A stretch of 64,000 bases of DNA from Halostella litorea (lineage in GTDB: Archaea; Halobacteriota; Halobacteria; Halobacteriales; Natronoarchaeaceae): positions 1 to 64,000 of the forward strand of contig NZ_SJER01000004.1 of the NCBI RefSeq assembly GCF_004785955.1, in the 5' to 3' direction. Shown here one piece after another: positions 50,671 to 60,042 of this stretch. The translations under genes were made by a program, and so were the position numbers. The stretch's first letter is position 1. Each line of letters starts with the position of its first letter. The notes beneath the pieces are model-generated. The model did not search any database. It saw only the letters and a program-made list of their open reading frames with translations, and was not told the origin of the DNA.

Positions 50671-51999
50671 TCAGGGCTTCACTTCCCGCGCCGCCTCGCG
50701 GTGGTCGTCGAGCGAGAGGCCGACGTCGGCCGCCTCCTGTCGGATCTCCTCGGCGTCGACGGCCGTCACCTCGCCGTCGTCGACGAGGACGTTCCCGTCG
50801 ACCATCGTGAACTCGACGTCGTCGCCGTGTGCGCCGAACACGAGGTGCGAGAGCACGTCGTGCAGCGGCGTCGCCCGGGTGACGTCCGTCCGCAGGCCGA
50901 CGATGTCCGCGCGCCAGCCCTCGCGGATCGCGCCGAGCCGGTCGAAGCCGGCCGCCTTCGCGCCGTTTATCGTGGCCATCTCGAATATCTCCCTCGCGGG
51001 CGTCGCCGTCGGGTCGAGCCGGTCGACCTTCTGGAGGAGGCTGGCCTGGCGCATCTCGGTGAACGGGTCGAGCGTGTTGTTACACGGCGGCCCGTCGTTG
51101 CCCAGCGCGACGTTGATGTCGCGGTCGAGGTAGTCCCACACCGGCGCGACCCCGCTCGCGAGCTTCATGTTCGACGACGGGCAGTGGGTGACGTGGGTGC
51201 CCGTCTCCGCGAGCACCTCCCGCTCGCTCTCGTCGGTCCAGACGCAGTGGGCGAGGACGACGTCCTCGCCGGTCAGCCCCACCTCGTCCAGCCAGTGGAT
51301 GTTCCGCATCCCGGTGTCCTCCTTCACCGTCTCGATTTCGCTCTGGTTCTCGCTCGCGTGCGTGTGGATCCGGACTCCGTCGTATTTATCGGCGAGTTCC
51401 CGGGCGCCCCGCAGGCACTCCTCGGTGCAGGACACCGCGAACCGCGGCGTCACGGCGTAGCGGATGCGGTCGTCGAACGAGCCGTGGTACTCCCGGATCA
51501 GCCGCTCGGACTCCGCGAGCGCGTCCTCGGTGTCCTCCAGCAGCCCCCGCGGCGACCGCCGGTCCATCAGCACCTTCCCCAGCACGCCCCGGATGCCGAC
51601 CTCGCCGGCCGCCTCGAACGCCCGGTCCGCGTGGTCGACCGAGAGGTGGTCGACGCAGGTCGTCGTCCCGCTCTCGATCATCTCCAGGTAGCCCAGTTTG
51701 GCGGCGATTTCCATCTCCTCGGCCGACAGCGAGGCCTCCATCGGCAGGATGTAGTCGAACAGCCAGTCGAGCAGTTCCGTGTCGTCCGCGATGCCCCTCC
51801 CAAGGCTCTGGACGGAGTGGATGTGCCCCCCGACCAGCCCCGGCAGGAGCACGTCGTACTCCCGCCGCTCGTGCCCGGGATACCGGTCGACGAGGTCGTC
51901 CCGGTCCCCGACGGCCGCTATCTCCGAGCCGTCCACCACGACTGCGCCGTCGTGAACGACGGTCCCCGAATCCGCGACTACCGTCCCGCTGAGCAACAT
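50671..51999 (-). CDS. Guanine-deaminase / AtzA-type amidohydrolase
   Basis: A 442-residue amidohydrolase. Metal motif GGHIHSVQ (His59, His61), HTHASEN, HCVWTDES and GNDGPPCNN with the catalytic aspartate. This is the guanine deaminase / hydroxyatrazine-type / 5'-deoxyadenosine deaminase branch. In this setting deamination of guanine to xanthine is the most likely reaction; 8-oxoguanine deaminase is an alternative. Start ATG at 51999, with CACACAC at 52016-52022 upstream. Confidence 0.85.
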   Translation of the reverse strand: MLLSGTVVADSGTVVHDGAVVVDGSEIAAVGDRDDLVDRYPGHERREYDVLLPGLVGGHIHSVQSLGRGIADDTELLDWLFDYILPMEASLSAEEMEIAAKLGYLEMIESGTTTCVDHLSVDHADRAFEAAGEVGIRGVLGKVLMDRRSPRGLLEDTEDALAESERLIREYHGSFDDRIRYAVTPRFAVSCTEECLRGARELADKYDGVRIHTHASENQSEIETVKEDTGMRNIHWLDEVGLTGEDVVLAHCVWTDESEREVLAETGTHVTHCPSSNMKLASGVAPVWDYLDRDINVALGNDGPPCNNTLDPFTEMRQASLLQKVDRLDPTATPAREIFEMATINGAKAAGFDRLGAIREGWRADIVGLRTDVTRATPLHDVLSHLVFGAHGDDVEFTMVDGNVLVDDGEVTAVDAEEIRQEAADVGLSLDDHREAAREVKP

Positions 52000-52123
52000 A
52001 CGTTCTCAGGAGCCGCACACACGGGGAAAAGTCTTTCCTCATCGCCCCTGAGCGCCGCGCTGGGACACGAGCGCGGCCGGCCGGCGCGTTCCGCGGACCG
52101 CCGGGAACCGGTCCCCGTACTGG

Positions 52124-52306
52124 TCAGACCTCGACTTTCTGCCGGGTGATGTAGCCCGCGATCCGGTTGCGGAGGCGCGTCGACCCGACGTCCGTCACGT
52201 CCGTCACGACCCGTTTGTTCGTGCTGAACTCGTTCGAGAACGAGTCCGGATGCTGCCGGAGCAGGCGGTCGCCGACGCTGATGATGTCCTCCGGGTCCGC
52301 TGTCAT
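52124..52306 (-). CDS. Paralogue of ribosomal protein S17e
   Basis: A 60-residue protein. From residue 9 it reads like archaeal S17e: VGDRLLRQHPDSFSNEFSTN, then TDVGSTRLRNRIAGYITRQK (compare LERYPDAF..DFExNKxxV and VRNRIAGYVTRK). The N-terminus (MTADPEDI) lacks the standard AIKPxYVK start, which binds rRNA in S17e. It is therefore probably a divergent second copy, not the main ribosomal protein. It sits alone between a catabolic gene and an AT-rich stretch. A specialised ribosome subunit or an RNA-binding role is possible. Confidence 0.8.
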   Translation of the reverse strand: MTADPEDIISVGDRLLRQHPDSFSNEFSTNKRVVTDVTDVGSTRLRNRIAGYITRQKVEV

Positions 52307-52828
52307 GGGGGCAGACGTTCGGCCATCGGCGGCTTAAGTGCTTTGTTCACCCGTCAGCCGCCCGTACCACGCGCTCATCATTGCACCTTCACGAGCATCA
52401 CCGGGACGAGAGTGCGAGTTCCCAAGAACCAACAATACATAATATTCCAATGTATTATTTAAATCTGTTATTTAGTGGCGATGGATCGGTAACGGCAGTT
52501 GATCGCCAACTTGGACTCATAGGATACGGATATTCCCGAAAACTGTCCCTATTTCTCTTTCCTGGGCTATATACTGCCGATACGCCTACGATTCGCCAGC
52601 TACCAACCGAACGGCGATCTATTTAGTCAGATCAGGGATTTAAAGTCCAATAAAGGATTTAAGCGGAGTATTCTGTGTAAACGTGGACCAGCGATCCCAT
52701 CCCGGAGTCAGCGCCGAACTCCCGGACAAGTAAAGTTCAAAATTTAGTATGTCTTAAAACTACACGGGATAGTTATGTTTTGTGCGCCCGGTGAGCAGAA
52801 CGCAACCCCGACGTCGTCCGTCGGAGGG
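52307..52828. other. AT-rich gene-free stretch
   Basis: About 520 nt, clearly richer in A and T from 52380 to 52780 than flanking genes. It holds an inverted repeat AATACAT (52434-52440) with ATGTATT (52450-52456), and two GGATTTAA copies about 20 nt apart (near 52635 and 52657). A plus-strand frame at 52381-52626 has no recognisable homologue and no good start. Possibly a decayed gene or acquired DNA. Confidence 0.4.
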
Positions 52829-53548
52829 TCAGGAGGCTCCGGCGTCCCCGTCCGACCCGGGGTCGGCGGGTTCGGCGTCGGACCGTTCGTTCGCGACGTC
52901 GAGGAGGGCGGCGGTCACGGCCGCGCCGGCCTCCGCGAGGCGGTTCAGCAGGTAAAACCCGACGAACACGCCGACGAGGCCGGCCCCGCTTATCGCCAGC
53001 GCGGTTTCGAGCGTCGTCACCGTGTAGCCCCCGACGTGGTACACGACGCCGGGCTGATCATAGAGCAGCGGGGCGCCGAGCGCGGTGGCGACGGTCGCGC
53101 CGGTCGCCACCAGCGCGGAGAACGCGACGACACCGAAAACGAACTTCACCAGGACGAGCAGGAGGCTCGTCCACGTCGTCGGCCGGAGGAGAAACCGGAC
53201 GACGGCCGCGATGACGCCCTCGCCGGGCCGGGGGACGTTCGAGGGGTCGAACCCGCGGAGCGACGGCGGGGACTGGGCGTCCGTGCCGACGAGTCGGCGT
53301 GCGAGCGCCGCTTCGAAGCCGGCGATGACCGTGGCGGCGGCGATGGTGCCAAGCAGTATCGGCACGCCGATCCACACGATCACCAGCGCCCCGCCGAAGG
53401 AGAGGCCGAGCGTGATCCCGATGAAGTACGCCAGGCCCAGCGGGAAGGCAAGCGCCAGGTACGCGAGGTTGCTGTACGTCTGCGTGCGGAACGGCACGCC
53501 GAGGAACCGCCGGAGGGGACCGGGCGGGCTGTGGTCAGCGGTTGACAT
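52829..53548 (-). CDS. Stand-alone PF13796 sensor-domain membrane protein, second copy
   Basis: A 239-residue membrane protein with the family opening VPFRTQTYSNLAYLALAFPL and the extracellular PLLYDQPGVVYHV. Four to six transmembrane helices and no output domain, as in its paralogue at 15769-16533. A CGTTATAC element on the minus strand near 53580-53588 could be its TATA. Function unknown. Confidence 0.75.
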   Translation of the reverse strand: MSTADHSPPGPLRRFLGVPFRTQTYSNLAYLALAFPLGLAYFIGITLGLSFGGALVIVWIGVPILLGTIAAATVIAGFEAALARRLVGTDAQSPPSLRGFDPSNVPRPGEGVIAAVVRFLLRPTTWTSLLLVLVKFVFGVVAFSALVATGATVATALGAPLLYDQPGVVYHVGGYTVTTLETALAISGAGLVGVFVGFYLLNRLAEAGAAVTAALLDVANERSDAEPADPGSDGDAGAS

Positions 53549-53633
53549 CGTTTACGGTTCGACCTTTCGGCGGGACGACCGTATAACGGGGAACAGCGTT
53601 GCCGCGTCGGCGACCCGGCGAAACGAATAAGTA

Positions 53634-53906
53634 TCAGCCCCGAAGGGTCGCGTAGATCACGACCAGTCCGGCGGTGTGGGAGACGAGCACGGCGAGCAGC
53701 CCCTGGCCGTCGGTCAGCCGCGCCGCGGGCGTGACGACGTTGATGACGAGGAACGGCACGACGGCGATGAGGACGATGCCGACCGCGAGCGCCCGCATGA
53801 CGGGGCTCGCGTTCTTCCGGTACCCGCGGTAGGCGAGGTACGCGACGTACAGTCCGACGACGGCGGTGAGCGCGGTCGCGGCGTCGGCGATCGGTTGTGA
53901 TATCAT
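53634..53906 (-). CDS. Small three-helix membrane protein (DUF7521-like)
   Basis: A 90-residue membrane protein with three predicted helices, start MISQPIADAATALTAVVGLY, motif YLAYRGYRKNASPVMRALAV. Last gene of a three-gene minus-strand unit (helix-turn-helix, 118-residue membrane protein, this one), each overlapping by 4 nt. Haloarchaea often carry such a regulator with two DUF7521-like proteins; function unknown. Confidence 0.65.
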   Translation of the reverse strand: MISQPIADAATALTAVVGLYVAYLAYRGYRKNASPVMRALAVGIVLIAVVPFLVINVVTPAARLTDGQGLLAVLVSHTAGLVVIYATLRG

Positions 53907-54259
53907 GGGTCGTACACCACGTAGAGGATCGTCAGGAGCCCGGCCAGTTCGGTCACCGCGACGACGAAGATCCGCGTCGTCGGGGGGACGGCGTTCAGGT
54001 TCCCGAGCAGCAGGCGGAGGAACATCGGGGCGCTGGCCAGCAGGAACACGCCGACGGCGAGCAACAGCATCGGCCGCCGCTGGGACTGCCGGTAGCCGCG
54101 GACGCACTGGTACGTGACGACCACCGACAGCGCCAGGGCGACGAAGAACGTCACGAGCGCCGCGACGGCGACGCCGACGGAGCCGCCCGAAACCTCGATC
54201 TGCGCGACCGCTGCCGGCCCGAGCGTGCCCGCGGCCGTCCCGATGGATGCCCCCATCAT
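53903..54259 (-). CDS. Small membrane protein (DUF7521-like)
   Basis: A 118-residue protein with three predicted helices and the segment CVRGYRQSQRRPMLLLAVGV, which mirrors the YRGYRKN...MRALAVGI pattern of the next gene. Overlaps the regulator gene upstream and the smaller membrane gene downstream by 4 nt each, so the three are co-translated. Function unknown. Confidence 0.65.
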   Translation of the reverse strand: MMGASIGTAAGTLGPAAVAQIEVSGGSVGVAVAALVTFFVALALSVVVTYQCVRGYRQSQRRPMLLLAVGVFLLASAPMFLRLLLGNLNAVPPTTRIFVVAVTELAGLLTILYVVYDP

Positions 54260-54615
54260 CCGGCGAACTCCTCGTACAGTCTGGTGAAGCGGTTCGCCGC
54301 GTCCTCCTCGGCGCGGTCGACCTCGACGACGAAGCCGTCGTCGGTCAGCTCGACTGACACGCGCCGGAGCGTGGCCACGAACACCTCGCGGTGGTGGCCG
54401 TCCGGGTCGAGTTGCTGTCGGCTCTCGACCAGGCCGTGGTCCTGCAGGCGTTCGATGCGTCTGTAGATAGTCGATCGCGAGGCGTCACAGGCCTCGCTCA
54501 GCGCCCTCGCCGAGCGCGGCTCGTCGTGGGTCTCGACGAGGATCTCGCGGGCGTAGTCGTCCTCCAGGAGCGTGAAGAGGGCCTCGTTCGGCTCCTGTCC
54601 GTCGCCCGCGCTCAT
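54256..54615 (-). CDS. Winged-helix regulator of the small membrane operon
   Basis: A 119-residue ArsR-like winged-helix protein: LFTLLEDDYAREILVETHDE, then the HTH SARALSEACDASRSTIYRRI and wing DHGLVESRQQ. First gene of the operon. Minus-strand TATA (GTTTTTTATAC, 54639-54649) centred about 29 nt before the ATG at 54615. It may regulate its own operon. Confidence 0.82.
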   Translation of the reverse strand: MSAGDGQEPNEALFTLLEDDYAREILVETHDEPRSARALSEACDASRSTIYRRIERLQDHGLVESRQQLDPDGHHREVFVATLRRVSVELTDDGFVVEVDRAEEDAANRFTRLYEEFAG

Positions 54616-54638
54616 CGTCGGTCCCTTCCGTCGGCTGG

Positions 54639-54649
54639 TATAAAAAACC
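54639..54649 (-). promoter_or_regulatory. TATA box of the regulator-membrane operon
   Basis: GTTTTTTATAC on the minus strand, about 29 nt before the ATG at 54615. Confidence 0.6.
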
Positions 54650-54815
54650 GCATACACTCGTCGGACCCGCCGGACTCGCTCGCATACGCGGGAGCGGGGG
54701 AAGGCCCGTCGACCGATCGTTCGATCACGGCAACGCTTTTGCCCGAACCGGGCCGTGGGGACGGTAGACACGCAGGATGTTCGGACACGACACACCGCTG
54801 CGGGGCGTAAACGGC

Positions 54816-54822
54816 GAGGTGA
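54816..54822 (+). promoter_or_regulatory. Shine-Dalgarno site deciding the hyuA start
   Basis: GAGGTGA, 7 nt before the GTG at 54830. It supports this start over the codons upstream. Confidence 0.55.
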
Positions 54823-54829
54823 CCGCCGC

Positions 54830-56842
54830 GTGAGCAGCGCGCGGGTGGGCGTCGACGTGGGCGGGACGTTCACCGACGTCGTGCTCGTCACGGGCGAGAG
54901 CGACCTCGTCACGGCGAAGGTGCCGACGACCGACGACCAGAGCGTCGGCGTGGTCGAGGGGATCCGCAAGGCCTGCCGGACCGCCGGGATCGAACCCGGC
55001 GAGATCGAGGAGTTCGTCCACGGGACGACGGTGTCGGTCAACGCCCTGCTCGAACGGGCCGGCGCGACGACTGCGCTCGTCACGACCGAGGGGTTCCGCG
55101 ACGTGCTGGAGATCGGCCGGCAGGCCCGGCCGGCGCTGTACGACCTCGACGCCGAGAAGCCGGCCCCCCTGGTCCCGCGGCGGCGGCGCTACGAGGTGAC
55201 GGAGCGGACGACGCCCGACGGCGTCGAGACGCCGGTCGACGGGGGCGAGTTGCGCGGGGTGGCCGCCGAACTGCGGTCGGCCGGCGTCGAGAGCGTCGCC
55301 GTCGCGTTCCTCCACGCTTACGCCCACCCCGAGAACGAGCGCCGCGCCGCCGCCGTCCTCCGCGAGGAACTGGACGTCCCGGTGTCGGCGTCCCACGAGG
55401 TGCTGGCCGAGTTCCGCGAGTTCGAGCGGACGGCGACGACTGCGGTCGACGCGTACGTCGCGCCGACCGTCGACGCCTACCTCGGCCGCCTCGTCGAGCG
55501 CACGGGGGAGGCGGGGGTTCCGTCGCCGCGGGTCATGCAGTCCAACGGCGGCGTCGCCACGGCCGACGCGGTGCGGAGCAGGCCGGTCGGGACGGTGCTC
55601 TCCGGGCCGGCGGCGGGCGTCGTGGGCGCGAGCCGCGCCGGAGAGGCGGTCCGCGACGAGCGCGACCTGGCCGGCCTCGTCACGTTCGACATGGGCGGCA
55701 CGTCGAGCGACGTGAGCCTCGTCCGGGACGGCCGCGCGGAGCGCACCGCGGACGCCGACGTGGACGGCATCCCGGTCCGGACGCGGATGGTCGACGTGCA
55801 CACGGTCGGCTCCGGCGGCGGGAGCGTCGCGTGGGTCGATTCGGGCGAGGCGCTCCGCGTGGGGCCGGAGTCCGCCGGTGCCGACCCCGGGCCGGCCTGC
55901 TACGGCCGGGGCGGCGAGCGCGCCACCGTCACGGACGCCGCCGTCGCCCTCGGCTACGTCGACGAGTCGGCGGCGCTGGGCGGCGAACTCGAACTCGACG
56001 CCGCGGCGGCCCACGACGCGCTCGCCGACCTCGCGGACGACACGGGCCTGGACGGCGCGCTGGCGGCCGCACGCGGGGTCTACCGCGTGGCGAACGCGAC
56101 GATGACGCGGGCGATCCGCGAGGTGACGGTCGAGCGCGGGGTCGACCCCCGCGAGTTCGGGCTGGTCGCCTTCGGCGGTGCAGGGCCGATGCACGCCGCG
56201 GCGCTCGCGGCCGAACTCGGCCTCGACCCGGTCGTCGTCCCGCTGCCGAGCGGCGTCCTCTCGGCGTACGGCTTGCTCGACGCCGACGAGGAGCACGACG
56301 CGGTCCGCACCCGGCTGGTCCGCCTCGACGACGCCGACCCGGCCGCCGTGGACGAGGTATTCGCGGAGTTGGCCGACGAGGCGCTGGCGGACGTGACGGA
56401 GCCGGACGCGGCGGCCGTCGAGCGGACCGCCGACTGCCGCTACGCGGGCCAGAGCTTCGAACTCCCGGTCCGGGTCGACGGCGACTTCGACGCCGCGGCG
56501 GTCCGCGAGCGCTTCCGCGCCGCCCACGAACGGGCGTACGGCTACAGCGTCGACGAACCGGTCGAGGCCGTCACGCTCCGGGCGACCGCGCGGGTCGAGC
56601 GCGGGGTCGCCGACACCGTCCACGACCCCGAGGACGACGCCCGCCGGGGCACCCGCGAGGCGTGGTTCGACGGCGAGGCCCGTGAAGCCGCCGTCTACGA
56701 CCGGCGGTCGCTGTCGCCCGGGTCGCGGGTCGACGGCCCCGCGGTCCTCGACGGCCGGGAGAGCACGACGGTCGTGCCGCCGGCGTGGGCCGGCACCGTC
56801 CGGCGCGACGGGGCGGTGGTCCTCACGGAGGGGTCACAGTGA
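54830..56842 (+). CDS. hyuA: Hydantoinase/oxoprolinase A subunit
   Basis: A 670-residue HyuA. The ATP-binding actin-like fold shows GVDVGGTFTDVVLV at the N-terminus, HGTTVSVNALLERAG, and FDMGGTSSDVSLV. HyuA with HyuB makes an ATP-dependent enzyme opening hydantoin, N-methylhydantoin or 5-oxoproline rings. Start at GTG 54830 with a Shine-Dalgarno site. Stop overlaps hyuB. It may extend the ring-opening capacity of the island about 3 kb away. Confidence 0.88.
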   Translation: MSSARVGVDVGGTFTDVVLVTGESDLVTAKVPTTDDQSVGVVEGIRKACRTAGIEPGEIEEFVHGTTVSVNALLERAGATTALVTTEGFRDVLEIGRQARPALYDLDAEKPAPLVPRRRRYEVTERTTPDGVETPVDGGELRGVAAELRSAGVESVAVAFLHAYAHPENERRAAAVLREELDVPVSASHEVLAEFREFERTATTAVDAYVAPTVDAYLGRLVERTGEAGVPSPRVMQSNGGVATADAVRSRPVGTVLSGPAAGVVGASRAGEAVRDERDLAGLVTFDMGGTSSDVSLVRDGRAERTADADVDGIPVRTRMVDVHTVGSGGGSVAWVDSGEALRVGPESAGADPGPACYGRGGERATVTDAAVALGYVDESAALGGELELDAAAAHDALADLADDTGLDGALAAARGVYRVANATMTRAIREVTVERGVDPREFGLVAFGGAGPMHAAALAAELGLDPVVVPLPSGVLSAYGLLDADEEHDAVRTRLVRLDDADPAAVDEVFAELADEALADVTEPDAAAVERTADCRYAGQSFELPVRVDGDFDAAAVRERFRAAHERAYGYSVDEPVEAVTLRATARVERGVADTVHDPEDDARRGTREAWFDGEAREAAVYDRRSLSPGSRVDGPAVLDGRESTTVVPPAWAGTVRRDGAVVLTEGSQ

Positions 56843-58521
56843 CCGACCGCGGTCCCGGGGACGACCCGGACGGGGTCGCGGGCGGCGAAGTGGACCCCGT
56901 GACGCTGGAGGTGCTGCGGAACCGGCTGGAGGGGATCGCCGAGGAGATGGGGACGGTGCTGGTCCGGGGCGCGTACTCGCCGAACATCAAGGAGCGCAAG
57001 GACTGCTCGGCGGCGCTGTTCGACGCGGACGGCCGCATGGTCGCCCAGGCCGAGCACATCCCGGTCCACCTCGGCGCGATGCCGGCGGCCGTCGACGCGG
57101 TGCGGGAGCGCGACCCCGCGCCGGGCGACGCGTACGTCCTGAACGACCCCTTCGCCGGCGGCACGCACCTGCCGGACGTGACCATCGTCTCGCCGGTCGC
57201 GCCCGAGGGCCGGATCGTCGGCTTCGCGGCGACCCGCGCCCACCACGCGGACGTCGGCGGCTCCGCCCCCGGGAGCATGCCGGCCGGGGCGACGGAGGTG
57301 TACCAGGAGGGGATCCGGCTCCCGCCGGTCGCACTCCGGGCGGCCGGCGAGGTGGTCGAGGACGTGCGCGACCTGTTCCTGACGAACGTGCGGAACCCCG
57401 AGGAGCGCCGCGCCGACCTCCGGGCCCAGTTGGCGGCCAACGACCGCGGCGAGGAGCGCGTCGGCGAACTGCTGGCCGAACGGGGCCGCGACCGGCTTTC
57501 GACCGCGTTCGACGCCGTGATCGACTACTCCCGGGAGCGGGTCGAACGCGAACTGGCCGCGGTCCCGGACGGCACCTACCGCGCCAGCGACGCGATGGAG
57601 GGCGACGGCGTGACGGACGGCCCCGCCGGGGACGCCGACGTCCCGGTCGCGGTCGAACTGACCGTCGACGGCTCCGCGGTGACGGTCGACTTCGCGGGCA
57701 CGGCCGACCAGGTGCCGGGCAACGTCAACGCGCCGCTGGCCGTGACGAAAAGCGCCGTCTACTTCGTCGTCCGGGCGGTGACGGACCCGGAGATACCGCC
57801 GAATCACGGCTGTTACGAGCCGATCACCGTCCACGCGCCCGAGGGGTCGCTGCTGAACCCGCGCCCGCCGGCGGCCGTGGTCGGCGGCAACGTCGAGACG
57901 AGCCAGCGCGTCGCCGACGTGACGCTGTCGGCGTTCCGCGAGGCGCTGCCCGGCGAACTGCCCGCGGACGGGCAGGGGACGATGAACAACCTCGTCGTCG
58001 GGGGCCGCGGCGCGGACGGCTACACCTACTACGAGACGGTCGGCGGCGGCTTCGGCGGGCGGCCCGGCCGCGACGGGATGGACGGCGTGCAGGTCGGGAT
58101 GACGAACACGCTCAACACGCCCGTCGAATCGATCGAGACGGAGTACCCGCTCCGCGTGGAGCGGTACGCGCTCCGCCCCGACAGCGGCGGCGACGGCGAA
58201 CACCGCGGCGGCCTCGGGCTGGAACGCGCGGTGACGGTCGAGACGGACGCCGTCGTCTCCCTGCTGACCGAGCGCCGTCGCCGCGCGCCCGCCGGCGTCG
58301 CGGACGGCGCGGACGGGGCGACCGGCGAGAACCGCATCGACGGCGACGCGGTCCCGCCGAAGTGCACCCGGGAGGTGTCCGCCGGCACGACCGTCGCGGT
58401 GCTGACGCCGGGTGGCGGGGGGTACGGCGACCCCGCGGCCCGCGACCCCGAGGCGCGCCGGCGGGACTGGGCCGACGGCAAGGCGGGCGACGGCCCGGAC
58501 GCGAACCCGGACGACGGCTAA
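56839..58521 (+). CDS. hyuB: Hydantoinase/oxoprolinase B subunit
   Basis: A 560-residue HyuB with [20 protein letters not shown] near the start, [31 protein letters not shown], and [12 protein letters not shown]-like [15 protein letters not shown] start at 56839 overlaps the hyuA stop by 4 nt. Forms the second half of the hydantoinase; the long acidic C-terminus is halophile-typical. Confidence 0.88.
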   Translation: MTDRGPGDDPDGVAGGEVDPVTLEVLRNRLEGIAEEMGTVLVRGAYSPNIKERKDCSAALFDADGRMVAQAEHIPVHLGAMPAAVDAVRERDPAPGDAYVLNDPFAGGTHLPDVTIVSPVAPEGRIVGFAATRAHHADVGGSAPGSMPAGATEVYQEGIRLPPVALRAAGEVVEDVRDLFLTNVRNPEERRADLRAQLAANDRGEERVGELLAERGRDRLSTAFDAVIDYSRERVERELAAVPDGTYRASDAMEGDGVTDGPAGDADVPVAVELTVDGSAVTVDFAGTADQVPGNVNAPLAVTKSAVYFVVRAVTDPEIPPNHGCYEPITVHAPEGSLLNPRPPAAVVGGNVETSQRVADVTLSAFREALPGELPADGQGTMNNLVVGGRGADGYTYYETVGGGFGGRPGRDGMDGVQVGMTNTLNTPVESIETEYPLRVERYALRPDSGGDGEHRGGLGLERAVTVETDAVVSLLTERRRRAPAGVADGADGATGENRIDGDAVPPKCTREVSAGTTVAVLTPGGGGYGDPAARDPEARRRDWADGKAGDGPDANPDDG

Positions 58522-58746
58522 CGGATCGCCGCGACCGCAACCACTTGGGGTCCGGCGGCGCGGCTGACCGGCCGCTCGGGGCTCCGCCGTCCCGACGGGC
58601 GAGTGCTGGTCGTTGTCCGCCACGTCGGCGAGCGACGCCATCCGTAGAGCCGGACGGCGGCCGAGACGGCCTGCGCGTGGACAGTTTCAAGGGGGCGGGG
58701 TTCGACGGCGGGCGTAACGAATGAACGAGCACGGTCGGTGGGACGG

Positions 58747-59565
58747 ATGGTGATCGAGTCGCTGTTCGGCTCGGACCCGATCGTCAACGGCCTGGTCGGC
58801 GGCCTCTTCATCGCGACGCTCAACCTGATCGGGGCGTCGCTGGTGTTCGTCTGGCGGGACCCGTCCGAGCGCGCGCTCGACGGGACGCTCGGCTTCGCCG
58901 CGGGCGTAATGCTGGCGGCCAGTTTCACGAGCCTCATCATCCCCGGCATCGAGACGTACTCGGGCGGCGACCCGATACCCACGCTGGTCGGCGTGGCGCT
59001 GGGCGCGGTGGTGCTGGACCGGTCCGACGTGCTCGTCCCCCACGCCCACTACCTGCTGTCCGGCCGTCGCCGGCCGGACGCGGCGAACCCGAGCGACTCG
59101 CTGCCGGTGGCGGACGAGCGCCTCGCCGGCGTGGTGCTGTTCGTGCTGGCGATCACGATCCACAACATGCCCGAGGGGCTGGCCGTCGGCGTCGGCTTCG
59201 GCAGCGGCGACCTCGGCACCGCGATCCCGCTGATGCTTGCGATCGGGATCCAGAACGTGCCCGAGGGGCTTGCGGTGTCGGTCGCCGCGATCAACGCCGG
59301 CCTCGACCGGCGCGACTACGCGGTGTTTACCGGGATCCGCGCCGGCGTCGTGGAGATCCCGCTGGCCGTGCTCGGCGCGTACGCGGTCGGGGCCGTCTCG
59401 GCCCTGCTGCCCTACGCGATGGGCTTCGCGGCGGGTGCCATGCTGTTCGTCATCAGCGACGAGATAGTGCCCGAGACTCACGCCCGCGGCCACGAGCGCG
59501 TCGCCACCGCCGGGACGATAGCGGGCGTGATCGTGATGCTGTACCTCGATATCGCGCTCGGATAG
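58747..59565 (+). CDS. ZIP family metal transporter
   Basis: A 272-residue ZIP-family protein with about eight transmembrane helices. The two metal motifs are HNMPEGLAVG (helix IV) and QNVPEGLAVS (helix V). Likely imports zinc or iron. I start at ATG 58747; an earlier GTG at 58738 is possible. It stands alone. Confidence 0.87.
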   Translation: MVIESLFGSDPIVNGLVGGLFIATLNLIGASLVFVWRDPSERALDGTLGFAAGVMLAASFTSLIIPGIETYSGGDPIPTLVGVALGAVVLDRSDVLVPHAHYLLSGRRRPDAANPSDSLPVADERLAGVVLFVLAITIHNMPEGLAVGVGFGSGDLGTAIPLMLAIGIQNVPEGLAVSVAAINAGLDRRDYAVFTGIRAGVVEIPLAVLGAYAVGAVSALLPYAMGFAAGAMLFVISDEIVPETHARGHERVATAGTIAGVIVMLYLDIALG

Positions 59566-59583
59566 GCCGCCGGCGAGGGGTCG

Positions 59584-59592
59584 CTTAAAAAC
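59584..59592 (+). promoter_or_regulatory. TATA element before the winged-helix gene
   Basis: CTTAAAAAC about 57 nt before the GTG at 59645, so transcription would start near 59613 with a leader of about 30 nt. Confidence 0.45.
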
Positions 59593-59644
59593 GACTGCAT
59601 TTTGGAGCGGACGGCCCTTCCGAGGTTCCCGCGTACCTGTAACC

Positions 59645-60001
59645 GTGTCGGCGAGCACCACGCGCGAGGACCGCGCCTCGCGCAACGGCGACGGGCGATC
59701 CGACAGCGGGCTTCCGGACCCGGCGACAGTCGTCGAGCTACTGGCCGACGACGACGCCGTGCGGCTCTTCCGGGCGGCGACGAAGCCGAAGCCGGTGTCG
59801 ACGCTCGCCGAGGAGAGCGAGCTCCCGCTGTCGACGACGTACAGGAAAGTCGAGAAGCTCGAAGCCGCGGGGCTGTTGCGACGGGTGACGCCGTACTCGT
59901 CGGGCGGGACGCCCCCCGCGCAGTACGAGCGCTCCGTCGAGGCGGTGTCCGTCACGCTCGACGGCGACCTGACCGTGCGCGTCAGACGGACCGAGGCGTA
60001 A
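59645..60001 (+). CDS. Winged-helix regulator upstream of etf genes
   Basis: A 118-residue winged-helix protein: a 25-residue disordered start, then VVELLADDDAVRLFRAATKP, STLAEESELPLSTTYRKVEKL (HTH), and LLRRVTPYSSGG wing. Start GTG 59645. CTTAAAAAC (59584-59592) is its TATA. It precedes etfB by 41 nt, so it may control the etf operon. Confidence 0.78.
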   Translation: MSASTTREDRASRNGDGRSDSGLPDPATVVELLADDDAVRLFRAATKPKPVSTLAEESELPLSTTYRKVEKLEAAGLLRRVTPYSSGGTPPAQYERSVEAVSVTLDGDLTVRVRRTEA

Positions 60002-60042
60002 CGTTCCGATGACCACGCGACCGACATCACCGTGCCACAACG

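Noticed and set aside
52381-52626. An 81-codon plus-strand frame in AT-rich DNA
   Set aside because: No homologue, no convincing start or promoter, and composition unlike genes of this genome.
58522-58641. Minus-strand ATG at 58641 opening MASLADVADNDQ
   Set aside because: The frame continues as a long low-complexity shadow antisense to hyuB and hyuA.
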